Shown here in pieces: positions 8,135 to 16,687 of a stretch of 64,000 bases of DNA. The notes under the pieces are model-generated. The model had not been told where the DNA came from, did no database searches, and was given only the letters and a program-made list of their open reading frames with translations. The stretch spans positions 620,001 to 684,000 of the forward strand of contig NZ_VWSF01000001.1 in the NCBI RefSeq assembly GCF_008629685.1, in the 5' to 3' direction. Each line of letters opens with the position of its first letter. The stretch's first letter is position 1. Source of the DNA: Adhaeribacter rhizoryzae (lineage in GTDB: Bacteria; Bacteroidota; Bacteroidia; Cytophagales; Hymenobacteraceae). The translations under genes were made by a program, and so were the position numbers.

Positions 8135-11100
8135 TTATGAACGTACGCTCTCGGTTGAGGCCAATTTAGGCGTTACCGAGGTAGGCGCTAATGGTTTATT
8201 GGCTTCATCGTTGGTAGTATCTAATAAAATAGGAGTGGCAATATACAGGGTAGAATAAATACCCGAAATTACCCCCACCAACATGGCAAAAGAGAAACCA
8301 CGCAACGTTTCGCCACCGAAGATGAACAATATAACAACCACAAATAATACCGTTAAAGAGGTAATAATGGTACGGCTTAAGGTATCGTTCAAAGCCGGAT
8401 TAATTACATCTTTCATTTTCATGCGTGGGTTGTTGCCTAAATATTCCCGAATACGGTCGTAAATAACTACGGTATCGTTAATAGAGAAACCAATAATGGT
8501 TAAGATAGAAGCAATAAATACCTGGTCCATCTCGTAGCTTAAACCAAATATGCGGGCAATAGCAAAGAAAGCAATAACCATTAAGGCATCGTGAATCAAG
8601 GCAATTACACCACCTAAGCTGTACTGCCATTTCCGGAAACGCAGCATAACGTACAGGAATATACCGGCAAACGATAATAGAATAGCAATTATAGCGGTAT
8701 TCTGAATATCATCGGCTACAGTTGCCCCAACTTTAGAAGAGCTTAATATTTTCGGGTTAAGCAAAGCGTATTCTTTTAATCCGGCTTCCAAAGCACTTTG
8801 TACGGTTACATCAGCTTCAGTGGCTTCATCTTCGGCCAGATAACTGGTGGTTACTTTCAAACGGTTTGTAGCACCGTAAGTTTTTACTTCGGTACCAGCA
8901 TCTTTAAATTCATCGTTTAAGGCTGCTCTTACATCTGAAGCCGGAATTGCTTTATCGAACTGCACTACATAAGAACGGCCACCTTTAAAGTCAACGCCCA
9001 GGTTAGGACCACCTTGCATAGCCATGGCTACAAAACCCAGCGTAATAACAACAGCAGAGCCAATGTAAGCTATTTTACGGTACTTAATAAAATCGAAATT
9101 AAAGTTTTTGAATAAGCCCTTAGAGATGCCAGTAGTAAAGCTCATGTTTTCGCCGCTTTTGTTGCTGGAAATCCACCATTCAATAATTAAACGGGAAATA
9201 TATACGGCAGTAAAGAACGAAGTAGCAATACCAATCATCAGGGTTATGGCAAAACCTTTAACCGGACCAGAACCAAAGAAGTACAGAATAATACCGGCCA
9301 GTAAGGTAGTAACGTTGGAGTCGAAGATAGAGCTGAATGCCCGCTCATAACCTTTATTAATGGCATCTCTTACCGATAAGCCACGGGCCATCTCTTCCCG
9401 GATACGTTCAAATATAAGTACGTTCGCATCTACCGACATACCAATGGTTAACACAATACCCGCAATACCCGGTAAGGTTAGCGCCGCACTAAACTGGGCC
9501 AGAATACCCAGAATAAAGAAAATGTTGAATAATAAAGCTAAGTTGGCAACTACGCCGCCTTTGCTGTAATAACCCACCATAAATATTACTACCAGCACTA
9601 AACCGGCCAGTGTAGAAAGCAAGCCTTGGCTAATTGCTTCTTTACCCAGCGAAGGACCAACAATGGCTTCTTCCACAATACGCGTTGGAGCCGGCATTTT
9701 ACCAGCTTTCAGAATATTAGCTAAATCCTGGGCTTCTTCTACGGTAAAATTGCCCGAGATAGAAGAGTTACCACCGGCAATTTCTGATTGTACTACTGGG
9801 GCAGAATATACATAATCGTCGAGTACGATGGCTACCTGGCGGCCAATATTGGCGCCGGTTAAACGCTGCCAGCTTCGGGCACCAGTTGTGTTCATAGCCA
9901 TAGTTACCTCGGGCTTACCGGTTTGGTCAAAATCCTGGCGGGCATCGCTAATGTACTCACCAGTTACCGGTGCTTTGCCGTCGCGGCCTTTTTTAACCGC
10001 ATAAAGCTCTAAATATTCTTTACCATCCGGGCTTTGAATTGGCTTAACTGCCCATAAAAACTTCAGGTTTGGCGGGAAAATAGCTTTTACATCGGCCCGG
10101 TTAAATAAAGCATTAACCCGGGCGGTATCGCGCAGGTTAGCACCTAAACCACCGGGTAGCGGTACAAACAAACGCGCCAGCAGGCTGCTTTGGTTAGCGC
10201 CCAGCGAATCGGCTTGGGTAGAGTCGGCGGGGGTAGCAGTAGCGGCAGTGGCACCAGAATCGGCTACGGGTTTGCCGGTAAGCGGATCGATAGTTGGGGT
10301 TTTGGTAGCAGCAGTTCCGGTTAAAGCACTGGCAGATTTTTTGGCCGGCGCATTTAATTTATCTGCAGCTTCCTGCTTGGCCAGGTACGTGTTTAACTGT
10401 CCAAAATACGGCGAAAACTCTTCGGGACTCCATACTTCCCAGAATTCCAGCTTGGCCATTCCTTGTAATAATTTCCGAACGCGGGTAGCATCGGTTACAC
10501 CGGGTAATTCTATCTGAATACGGCCGGTACCTTTTAAACGCTGAATATTAGGTTGGTTAACGCCAAATTTATCAATACGGGTACGTAAGATGTTGAAAGA
10601 ACGGTCGATAGCGCTTTCTACCTCATCGTTAATTACCGAAATAACCTGGTCGTTGGTAGAGGCGTAAGAAATACGGCCTTTGTTAGAGGCATTGGCAAAA
10701 ATGGCGCTTAACTTACCATTGGGGTTAATTTCGCGGTAAGCCTGGGCAAATAAATTGGTAAAGCTTTGCTGGCTGTTGCGCTGTAATTGCTGTGCGCGCT
10801 CTAAAGCTTTTATAAAGCTCGGGTCTTTAGAATTACCCGCCATCGATTTAATAATTTCTACCGGCGAAACTTCCAGGGTTACGTGCATCCCGCCTTTCAG
10901 GTCGAGGCCTAAACCCAGTTCACTTTCCTGAACTTCTTCGTAGGTGTATTGTACGCCTAATATGTTCAGAACGGGCTCTTTCCGGATAGAATCGAGGTAA
11001 GCATTTTTTTTGTTGATATCGACGTTGCCATTGGCGGCGGTAGCAAAAGCTTCGGCTTTTTGCTGCACATTACGCGACACCAAACTAAATGACAAATAAT

Positions 11101-11158
11101 AAAGGCAGAGCGCTGCCACTATTACCGTCAGGACAAGAATTACGGTTTTGTTACGCAT
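8135..11158 (-). CDS. secDF: Protein translocase subunit SecDF (fused)
   Basis: This 1007-residue single polypeptide joins SecD and SecF, the proton-driven motor that pulls pre-proteins across the inner membrane with SecYEG. The SecD half has an N-terminal helix (about 5-25), the motif LGLGLDLKGGMHVTLEV, a periplasmic P1 domain, and SVDANVLIFERIREE in the fourth helix. The SecF half begins near residue 680 with its own LGVDFKGGRSYVVQF and has FSINDTVVIYDRIRE in the equivalent helix. A low-complexity Ala/Thr/Pro/Asp insertion (about residues 270-320) sits inside P1. The fused form is usual in Bacteroidota. It is transcribed alone or downstream of the small ORF at 11288, with a terminator beyond its stop. 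Confidence 0.97.
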   Translation of the reverse strand: MRNKTVILVLTVIVAALCLYYLSFSLVSRNVQQKAEAFATAANGNVDINKKNAYLDSIRKEPVLNILGVQYTYEEVQESELGLGLDLKGGMHVTLEVSPVEIIKSMAGNSKDPSFIKALERAQQLQRNSQQSFTNLFAQAYREINPNGKLSAIFANASNKGRISYASTNDQVISVINDEVESAIDRSFNILRTRIDKFGVNQPNIQRLKGTGRIQIELPGVTDATRVRKLLQGMAKLEFWEVWSPEEFSPYFGQLNTYLAKQEAADKLNAPAKKSASALTGTAATKTPTIDPLTGKPVADSGATAATATPADSTQADSLGANQSSLLARLFVPLPGGLGANLRDTARVNALFNRADVKAIFPPNLKFLWAVKPIQSPDGKEYLELYAVKKGRDGKAPVTGEYISDARQDFDQTGKPEVTMAMNTTGARSWQRLTGANIGRQVAIVLDDYVYSAPVVQSEIAGGNSSISGNFTVEEAQDLANILKAGKMPAPTRIVEEAIVGPSLGKEAISQGLLSTLAGLVLVVIFMVGYYSKGGVVANLALLFNIFFILGILAQFSAALTLPGIAGIVLTIGMSVDANVLIFERIREEMARGLSVRDAINKGYERAFSSIFDSNVTTLLAGIILYFFGSGPVKGFAITLMIGIATSFFTAVYISRLIIEWWISSNKSGENMSFTTGISKGLFKNFNFDFIKYRKIAYIGSAVVITLGFVAMAMQGGPNLGVDFKGGRSYVVQFDKAIPASDVRAALNDEFKDAGTEVKTYGATNRLKVTTSYLAEDEATEADVTVQSALEAGLKEYALLNPKILSSSKVGATVADDIQNTAIIAILLSFAGIFLYVMLRFRKWQYSLGGVIALIHDALMVIAFFAIARIFGLSYEMDQVFIASILTIIGFSINDTVVIYDRIREYLGNNPRMKMKDVINPALNDTLSRTIITSLTVLFVVVILFIFGGETLRGFSFAMLVGVISGIYSTLYIATPILLDTTNDEANKPLAPTSVTPKLASTESVRS

Positions 11159-11287
11159 TATTTCGTACTAAAATATAATATAAATGAATTGATGATTTCT
11201 GATTAGAACTCTGTTAAGCAGAGCTACCGGCCGCCAAAAACACGAAACAATATTTCGGGCGGTGTAATTCCTTAAAGTGCAAAAAAA

Positions 11288-11653
11288 TCAGGGGGCGTTT
11301 ACCTGAATAGTGGTAGAAAGGAGCGTTTTGAAATAATTAAGTACAATACCGGCGGGGTATTGCGGCGTTAAATACCGATAAACCGGGGCAGTAAAGTTAA
11401 AATTTGATAATTTGGGAACGGCGGCCGCCAGTTGTAAAACCACGTAAGAGGAAGTGGCTTCGAAAGAAACCTTCTGCTTAACTGTGCCATTGCGGTCGGC
11501 AGCGTCCGATTTATTTACCTTGTGTCCGGTTTTAGTGGCCGGGGCCGCAGCATAAGTCGTTACCTCACGGTTATTTAACCCTACCATTAAAAGAAGGGTA
11601 ATGGCCGTAAGTACCACGCGCAACTGTTTCGCTATATTAACCGGAAAAAGCAT
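11288..11653 (-). CDS. Small orphan exported protein (tail TIQVNAP)
   Basis: This 121-residue protein (from ATG 11653; an in-frame TTG lies one codon upstream) is of no family I recognise. It has a signal-peptide-like N-terminus (hydrophobic core about residues 12-25, possible cleavage near TTYAAA), a polar Thr/Lys-rich middle, and a C-terminus reading YFKTLLSTTIQVNAP. The last residues parallel SIQPNAP of the protein at 4722-5138 and LPNGP of the protein at 761-1129. On its own strand, TACCTTTA (11668-11661, one mismatch to TAnnTTTG) lies seven bases before the ATG, repeating the close box-to-start spacing of the gene at 761. It lies between udk and secDF on the same strand. Function unknown. 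Confidence 0.55.
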   Translation of the reverse strand: MLFPVNIAKQLRVVLTAITLLLMVGLNNREVTTYAAAPATKTGHKVNKSDAADRNGTVKQKVSFEATSSYVVLQLAAAVPKLSNFNFTAPVYRYLTPQYPAGIVLNYFKTLLSTTIQVNAP

Positions 11654-11705
11654 CAAGCTGTAAAGGTATGTATTTTAATAAATCTGTAAAAGAAAAATCC
11701 TGTTC

Positions 11706-12344
11706 TTAAACTGTTTGTTTCCGATAACGCTGAACTTTCCCTTCCAAAAACGAAACCAACACTTCTAAACCCCGCTCAAACTGCTGGTTATTCGGAATAA
11801 TTAAATCGGCATCGTCTTTATAGGGCTTAATATATTTTTCGTAAGTAGGTGCCACGTGGTTCAGGTAACGGTATAATACATCATCTAAATCGTAGCCCCG
11901 TTCTACTTTGTCGCGCATAATGCGGCGGTGCAATTTTACGTGTTCTTTGGCATCAATATATACTTTCAAATCCAGTTGCCGGGCTACCTCTTCAAAATAA
12001 AATACAAAAATGCCTTCTACAATAACCACCGGTGCCGGGTTAAAAACTAACTCTTGCGGAACAATATTGGGGTTGTTAAAGGTATATTCCTGGCGGGTAA
12101 AGCCCTGGCCCTGGCTAATTTTAAAAACATCCTGTGCGTAACTATGGGCATCTATACAAGAAGGTAAATCAAAATTAATAACGCCTTGCTCGTCTTGTAG
12201 CTGATTTTCCCGTGGAAGGTAATAATTGTCCTGCGAAATAAGGCAAATATCTTCGGGCGCAAAAGAACTAATGAGTTTGCGTAAAAACGTGGTTTTGCCG
12301 GAGGCGCTGCCACCCGTAATGCCTACCAGATAGGGCTTCTGCAT
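11706..12344 (-). CDS. udk: Uridine kinase
   Basis: This 212-residue protein phosphorylates uridine (and cytidine) to UMP/CMP with ATP or GTP in pyrimidine salvage. The P-loop GGSASGKT is at residues 11-18. Other family signatures are ISQDNYYLP, INFDLPSCIDA (consensus NFDHP, here FDLP), VVIVEGIFVF and RRIMRDKVERGYD. The length equals that of bacterial Udk. It is the last of four minus-strand genes (phosphoribosyltransferase, hydrolase, rdgB, udk), but it also has its own candidate -7 box (12374-12367), so it may be separately transcribed. Confidence 0.93.
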   Translation of the reverse strand: MQKPYLVGITGGSASGKTTFLRKLISSFAPEDICLISQDNYYLPRENQLQDEQGVINFDLPSCIDAHSYAQDVFKISQGQGFTRQEYTFNNPNIVPQELVFNPAPVVIVEGIFVFYFEEVARQLDLKVYIDAKEHVKLHRRIMRDKVERGYDLDDVLYRYLNHVAPTYEKYIKPYKDDADLIIPNNQQFERGLEVLVSFLEGKVQRYRKQTV

Positions 12345-12366
12345 GTATTAGTTAATAATTAAAATA

Positions 12367-12374
12367 CAAAAGTA
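12367..12374 (-). promoter_or_regulatory. Candidate -7 box TACTTTTG for udk
   Basis: A perfect TAnnTTTG match on the minus strand lies 22 bases upstream of the udk ATG in the 90-base gap after rdgB. Confidence 0.4.
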
Positions 12375-12434
12375 ATGGTTTGTACCCGGGCAACATGATT
12401 TTGGGTGAAATAATTTGATGAGTGCTGCCTTTTT

Positions 12435-13019
12435 TTACTGAGTGTTATAATTTTTCAGGAAAGCGGCTAATGCTTGCAGGGCCCGGCCCCGGTGGCTAAT
12501 GCTATTTTTCTGTTCCGAGCCCATTTGGGCGAAAGTTTGGTTAAAGCCATCTGGTATAAATATAGGGTCGTAGCCAAAGCCTTTTTCGCCGGAGGGCGCC
12601 TGGGCAATGGTGCCGGTAACTATACCGTTAAACTGGTTTACCTGACCATCCAGAATTAAGGTAATAGAGGTTCGGAACTGGGCCCGCCGATCAGGATTAC
12701 CTTCTAGTTTTTGTAGAAGCAGCTGCATGTTATCGTGGTTACTGCGCTGGGCGCCGGCATAACGGGCCGAGTAAACACCAGGTTCGCCGTTTAAGGCCAT
12801 AACTTCCAGGCCGGTATCATCGGCAAAGCAACTAATATTATAATGTTGCCAAACATGGTTTGCTTTTTGGTGCGAGTTGCCTTCCAGGGTTTCCTGTTCT
12901 TCGGGTAGTTCTTCGTGGCAGCCAATATCCTGTAAACTCAATATTTCGTATTGGGCAGCTAAAATCTGGCGTACTTCGGTTAATTTATGTTCGTTGTTGC
13001 TGGCAAAACAGAGCTTCAT
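12435..13019 (-). CDS. rdgB: RdgB/HAM1 non-canonical purine NTP pyrophosphatase
   Basis: This 194-residue protein hydrolyses dITP, ITP and XTP to the monophosphates, cleansing the nucleotide pool. Family motifs are FASNNEHKLTEV at the N-terminus (substrate loop), CFADDTGLEV (metal-binding acidic pair), GEPGVYSARYAG, GFGYDPIFIPDGFNQTFAQM and the C-terminal ISHRGRALQAL. All are well conserved and the length is standard. It starts 46 bases after the stop of the alpha/beta hydrolase gene, so it is probably in one operon with it. Confidence 0.96.
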   Translation of the reverse strand: MKLCFASNNEHKLTEVRQILAAQYEILSLQDIGCHEELPEEQETLEGNSHQKANHVWQHYNISCFADDTGLEVMALNGEPGVYSARYAGAQRSNHDNMQLLLQKLEGNPDRRAQFRTSITLILDGQVNQFNGIVTGTIAQAPSGEKGFGYDPIFIPDGFNQTFAQMGSEQKNSISHRGRALQALAAFLKNYNTQ

Positions 13020-13065
13020 GGTAAAAATGGTTTAATAAAAAATAGCATTGAAAAAGCACTTACGT

Positions 13066-13734
13066 TTAAGCAGCGCTCTCGGTAAGTTTTAGCAGTTCCT
13101 GGTTAATTATCTGGCTTACTTGTTCGCCCAGGCTAAGCACCATTAAGTGTTCGCCGCCATTGATGGCCCTAAAATTATGAATATACCTGATAGGGAATAA
13201 TTTATCGTGGCTGCCGTGCACATGCAACAGGTTAGGAATATTTGTTAAGTTGGGCCAGTTACTAATCTGGTACAGCGCCCACCTTACGTACGGAATATCG
13301 AGTTCCTGAATAATTTGGTGCAGTAAAGTTGCTTCTTCTTTGGTTTTGGCCCCGAAAATATACGCCTGCAATTTTGGTATTTTTTTACCTGCCCGCAACG
13401 GTACCAGGTAGGGCAGCCGCAACTTGCCAGCCAGTCGGTAATACCAGGGTAATTCGTGCCGGGTTTTTACGCTGGAAATAATTATGGTTTTAATTGGATT
13501 TAAAATTTTAGCCAGTTCAACAGCAATAATACCGCCGAACGAAATGCCAATTAAAATTAAATTCTTTTGCTGCGGTATCTGCTTGGTTAACCTACTGGCA
13601 TAATGCGTCAGGTTTTCGTTTGGTGCTGGCTGTATCCAGCGGATAATGGTGCGGGTAAACCGGTTATCGACGGCCAAATTCTGGAATATTCTTTCGTCCA
13701 CGCCCAAACCCGGAATCATTACAACGTGGAACAT
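13066..13734 (-). CDS. Alpha/beta hydrolase
   Basis: This 222-residue protein has the alpha/beta-hydrolase core. The N-terminal VVMIPGLGVDERIF gives the oxyanion-hole strand and loop, the nucleophile elbow is GISFGG (Ser65), a late HVHGSHDKLFP supplies the acid, and GGEHLMVL supplies the catalytic His. It has no signal peptide, so it is cytoplasmic. The substrate cannot be inferred. The cap region is short and basic (about residues 95-150). It lies in a minus-strand cluster between the phosphoribosyltransferase gene (72 bases upstream) and rdgB. Confidence 0.85.
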   Translation of the reverse strand: MFHVVMIPGLGVDERIFQNLAVDNRFTRTIIRWIQPAPNENLTHYASRLTKQIPQQKNLILIGISFGGIIAVELAKILNPIKTIIISSVKTRHELPWYYRLAGKLRLPYLVPLRAGKKIPKLQAYIFGAKTKEEATLLHQIIQELDIPYVRWALYQISNWPNLTNIPNLLHVHGSHDKLFPIRYIHNFRAINGGEHLMVLSLGEQVSQIINQELLKLTESAA

Positions 13735-13806
13735 GCCGCAATAAGCTTAAAGTTAAGTTAAAAATAGCCGCAGTTAACGGCGCAAAGCCAGGAACAAAAG
13801 AATATT

Positions 13807-14328
13807 TTAAATTAAATAAGCGCCAAACCGTTCGCCTTCGGTTAAAACTACCCTAATGTGCTCTTGCAAGGTAGTAGATAAAGATAAGCCGGTGTAAGTA
13901 GCATTAATGGGGTAGAGGGTGTGGTGCCGGTTAATAAGCGTTACGGTTTCTACTTTCTTTACTTCGGTTTTTAAGAAAGCCTGCATGGCATAAGCCAGGG
14001 TTTTGCCGGTATTTAGTACATCGTCTACTAAAATGACCACGCGTTGTTCCAGGTTAATATTTGCCGGTTCAACCAAAATAGGATGCTCCAGCGGGTATAT
14101 TTTATTTAGCGTAATACTAGCCAGTTCTATCTTTACGCCGGCAATATTTTGCAATTCGGTGGCTAAGAGCTGGGCCAGCAAATAACCGTTTTCCTGGATG
14201 CCGGCCAGCAAAAAATCTTTTTCTTCGAAATTGTTCTCGTACAGCTCGTAAGCCATGCGTTTAATTTTTTGCATTATCTGGTTGCGGTCCAGAATCCGGT
14301 TCTTCTCGTCGAAAGTAATATCTTCCAT
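13807..14328 (-). CDS. Phosphoribosyltransferase (PyrR-like)
   Basis: This type I phosphoribosyltransferase has the PRPP-binding loop VILVDDVLNTGKT with Asp102-Asp103 and Thr107-Lys109, plus FLLAGIQENGYLLAQLLA near residue 40. The fold and length (173 residues) match PyrR/Hpt-type enzymes; in Bacteroidota such proteins are often labelled PyrR, but regulation or uracil phosphoribosyltransferase activity is not shown here. I chose ATG 14328 over the upstream TTG 14358, because a near-consensus -7 box (CATATTTG, 14362-14355) overlaps the TTG. It is the first gene of the minus-strand nucleotide cluster. The 535-base gap on its 5' side (14359-14893) shows AT-rich DNA and promoters only. Confidence 0.85.
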   Translation of the reverse strand: MEDITFDEKNRILDRNQIMQKIKRMAYELYENNFEEKDFLLAGIQENGYLLAQLLATELQNIAGVKIELASITLNKIYPLEHPILVEPANINLEQRVVILVDDVLNTGKTLAYAMQAFLKTEVKKVETVTLINRHHTLYPINATYTGLSLSTTLQEHIRVVLTEGERFGAYLI

Positions 14329-14824
14329 GTTTAAATAGGGGGCAGGTAAATTGTCCAAATATGCGGTACTATTATTAAAAAAAAAATACGAACAGCACTT
14401 ATCTTTTTACCTGGTCCGGACAAACCTGGTAAGTGGCCCGGTATTTACCAGCTAAATTACTATAACTACCCTTAAAAGTATTGGGCTGCTACCAGGCTTT
14501 ATCTTGCTTGGCAACAATAGCTAATCACTAAAAAGCTGACCTGTAAATTAAGTAAAAATCTTAAGTTAGTAAGCTGGTTATAAAAGCGTGTGCGCTATCA
14601 AAAGTAAGAGAACTGGCCAAAAATTTTAAATATTTTATAAAGCTTAAACAAACTTCAGAATTATTCCAGAATTAGACTTTAGATTTGTTAAAAATTTTCG
14701 AAACCTGTTTTTGTGGGATTTTGTAAAATTATTTGTGGCTAGAAATAGCCTGATGTTTGAATTTTGGTAATCAAAATTTAATACGTGTTTTTCTAATAGC
14801 GTGGATATAACAAACAGATTTTGC

Positions 14825-14832
14825 TATATTTG
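14825..14832 (+). promoter_or_regulatory. -7 promoter box TATATTTG
   Basis: A perfect TAnnTTTG, followed by C, lies 61 bases before the ATG at 14894. It probably drives the small gene there and perhaps the RND operon after it. No clear -33 TTG is seen. Confidence 0.5.
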
Positions 14833-14893
14833 CAGCTTCAAAATTTAAAAGCGCCTAAATAAAGGAAAGTTAGTATAGAAAGTATTACAAAAC

Positions 14894-15310
14894 ATGAATC
14901 GAAGGTGGAGTTTCTTTTTTGTATTTTGCTTTTTAGTGCACATGCTCGTCTTTTCCTTTTTTCCGCGCAAGCATGTCTTCGATCGGCTGCAAGATGCCAT
15001 AATTAATGAAGTGCTAAAAGATAATGCCGAAGCAACTGCTGCTACCCAGGCGGAAGAAGAACTGATTGAAGTTCTTTTGTGGGAAGTAATGGAGCTTTCC
15101 GAAAACTTTAGCGGCATTGAACAACCTAATTTTCATTTGCGGCCGCACCGCGTTATGCGGTATTCGTTCTCGGTGCTTGCTAAAGTAATTAAGCTGGTAT
15201 ATTTTAACCAGTGGGTTGAACCCGAACAAAAGCCATCCGGCGAATATTCCAATTTCATTCCCTTACTACCCGAATACTACAGTTTTCTTTTCCGGCTTAC
15301 GCCCTTCTAA
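14894..15310 (+). CDS. Small membrane-anchored orphan protein preceding the RND operon (tail FRLTPF)
   Basis: This 138-residue protein is of no family I recognise. N-terminal residues 5-22 are strongly hydrophobic and aromatic (FFFVFCFLVHMLVFSFF), then a basic RKH. An acidic helical stretch with many Glu and Ala follows (about 35-75), then a C-terminal half rich in aromatic residues ending YYSFLFRLTPF. The acidic part could form a coiled coil. SFLFRL matches SFIFRI near the end of the small protein at 4722-5138, so it may belong to the same loose class. It stands 155 bases ahead of the RND adaptor gene on the same strand with no terminator visible between them, so co-expression is plausible. 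The overlapping minus-strand ORF lacks any such support. Confidence 0.6.
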   Translation: MNRRWSFFFVFCFLVHMLVFSFFPRKHVFDRLQDAIINEVLKDNAEATAATQAEEELIEVLLWEVMELSENFSGIEQPNFHLRPHRVMRYSFSVLAKVIKLVYFNQWVEPEQKPSGEYSNFIPLLPEYYSFLFRLTPF

Positions 15311-15465
15311 TTTTATTCCATTTTCAGGCTTAAGGCTGCTTTAGCCTTTTATTAAATTTCTGCTAAACAGGCGTTTTAGCGGCCGGATTTACTTTTCCCG
15401 GCTCTGGAACTGCTATGTGCCGCAACGAAAATGGTTTAGTTTAAAAATTAGAATTTAGAAGAGAA

Positions 15466-16605
15466 ATGAATATTTTTAAAAATATTAGCTGGTTATATGT
15501 ATTAAGTGCGGGTGTTTTTATGGGTGCCTGCACAGTTAAAGGCGAGGTAAACGAAAAACAGAATGCCTTACCCATTGTGCCGGTAACGCGGCTAATTACC
15601 CACGATACCATTCTGCACAACGAGTACGTGGCCCAGATTCAGGCGGTGCGGCATATTGATGTGCGGGCCCGGGTAAACGGGTATTTAGATGCCATTTTAG
15701 TAGACGAAGGCCAGCCGGTAAAAAAAGGCCAGCCGCTTTTCCGGATAAGCTCCCAGGAATACCAGGCCGAATTGGCGCGGGCCAAAGCCAACCTGAAAAC
15801 CGCTATTGCTGAAGCCAAAGCCGCCGAACTTAAATTATCGCAGGTGCAGCTTCTAGTTGATAAAAAGGTGATTTCCAAATCGGAGCTGGAAGTGGCTAAG
15901 GTAACTTTAAGTGCGGCTAATGCCCGCATCGATCAGGCCCGTTCGGACCAGGATAACGCCCAAACCAAGCTTTCTTACACCAATATAAAAGCGCCTTTCT
16001 CTGGGGTTATCGATCGTATTCCTTTTAAAAGCGGTAGCTTAATCAGCGAAGGTACGTTGCTTACTACTTTATCGGACTTAAAAGACGTTTATGCTTATTT
16101 TAACGTATCGGAAAAAGAATATTTAAATTATTTAAAATCGGTACAACAAGGCACCAATACCCGCAGCAGTGTGGTAGATTTGGTACTGGCCGATGGCAAA
16201 AACTATCCGTTGCAAGGTAAAATAGAAACCGTAGAAAGTGTATTTGAAGCCAACACCGGCTCTATTGCTTTCCGGGCCAAATTTGCTAACCCCAACCAAT
16301 TATTAAAGCATAACTCTTCTGGTACCATCCGGTTAGCCAGCGATGCAAATAATGTGGTAATGGTGCCCCATAAAGCTACTTTTGAGGTACAGGACCAGAA
16401 TTTTGTGTACGTAGTTGGTAAAGATAATAAAGTAAAAACCAGAAATTTCAAACCTAAATCCCGCTTCTCGCACTACTACATTGTGGATTCGGGCCTGAAA
16501 CCCGGCGAAAACATTGTGTACGAAGGTGTACAGGAAATCCGCGATGGGGCGGTTATTAAACCTTCCTTTATTCCCATGGATAGCATTCTGGCCACTAACC
16601 CTTAA
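15466..16605 (+). CDS. RND efflux periplasmic adaptor (membrane fusion lipoprotein)
   Basis: This 379-residue AcrA/MexA-type adaptor has a lipoprotein signal with the lipid-attachment Cys at residue 22 (FMGAC). The order is barrel/lipoyl half-motif (VRARVNGYLDAILVDEGQPVKKGQPL), an alpha-hairpin of about 75 residues (YQAELARAKANL to DQARSDQDNAQ), the second lipoyl half (IKAPFSGVIDRIPFKSGSLI), beta-barrel, and membrane-proximal domain ending near VIKPSF. It bridges the inner-membrane pump at 16688 and the outer-membrane channel at 19864. The gene is followed by the pump gene after 82 bases. The class (HAE1) suggests drugs, detergents or other amphiphiles as substrates, not metals. Confidence 0.95.
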   Translation: MNIFKNISWLYVLSAGVFMGACTVKGEVNEKQNALPIVPVTRLITHDTILHNEYVAQIQAVRHIDVRARVNGYLDAILVDEGQPVKKGQPLFRISSQEYQAELARAKANLKTAIAEAKAAELKLSQVQLLVDKKVISKSELEVAKVTLSAANARIDQARSDQDNAQTKLSYTNIKAPFSGVIDRIPFKSGSLISEGTLLTTLSDLKDVYAYFNVSEKEYLNYLKSVQQGTNTRSSVVDLVLADGKNYPLQGKIETVESVFEANTGSIAFRAKFANPNQLLKHNSSGTIRLASDANNVVMVPHKATFEVQDQNFVYVVGKDNKVKTRNFKPKSRFSHYYIVDSGLKPGENIVYEGVQEIRDGAVIKPSFIPMDSILATNP

Positions 16606-16687
16606 GAAGTTTTAGTCTCCCGGAATAATTTAATTGTCGCCTTAAAAAAGGCGACCTGGAAGAAGTTTGGTTTTAATTTAAGAAATA

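Noticed and set aside
14359-14893. Possible tRNA or small RNA in the 535-base gap
   Set aside because: No cloverleaf or conserved RNA motif is visible; the region is AT-rich with scattered short palindromes only.
14845-15117. Minus-strand ORF opposite the gene at 14894
   Set aside because: The product is Ser-rich low-complexity and lacks promoter support, while the plus-strand ORF has a membrane anchor, a consensus -7 box and a position ahead of the RND operon.
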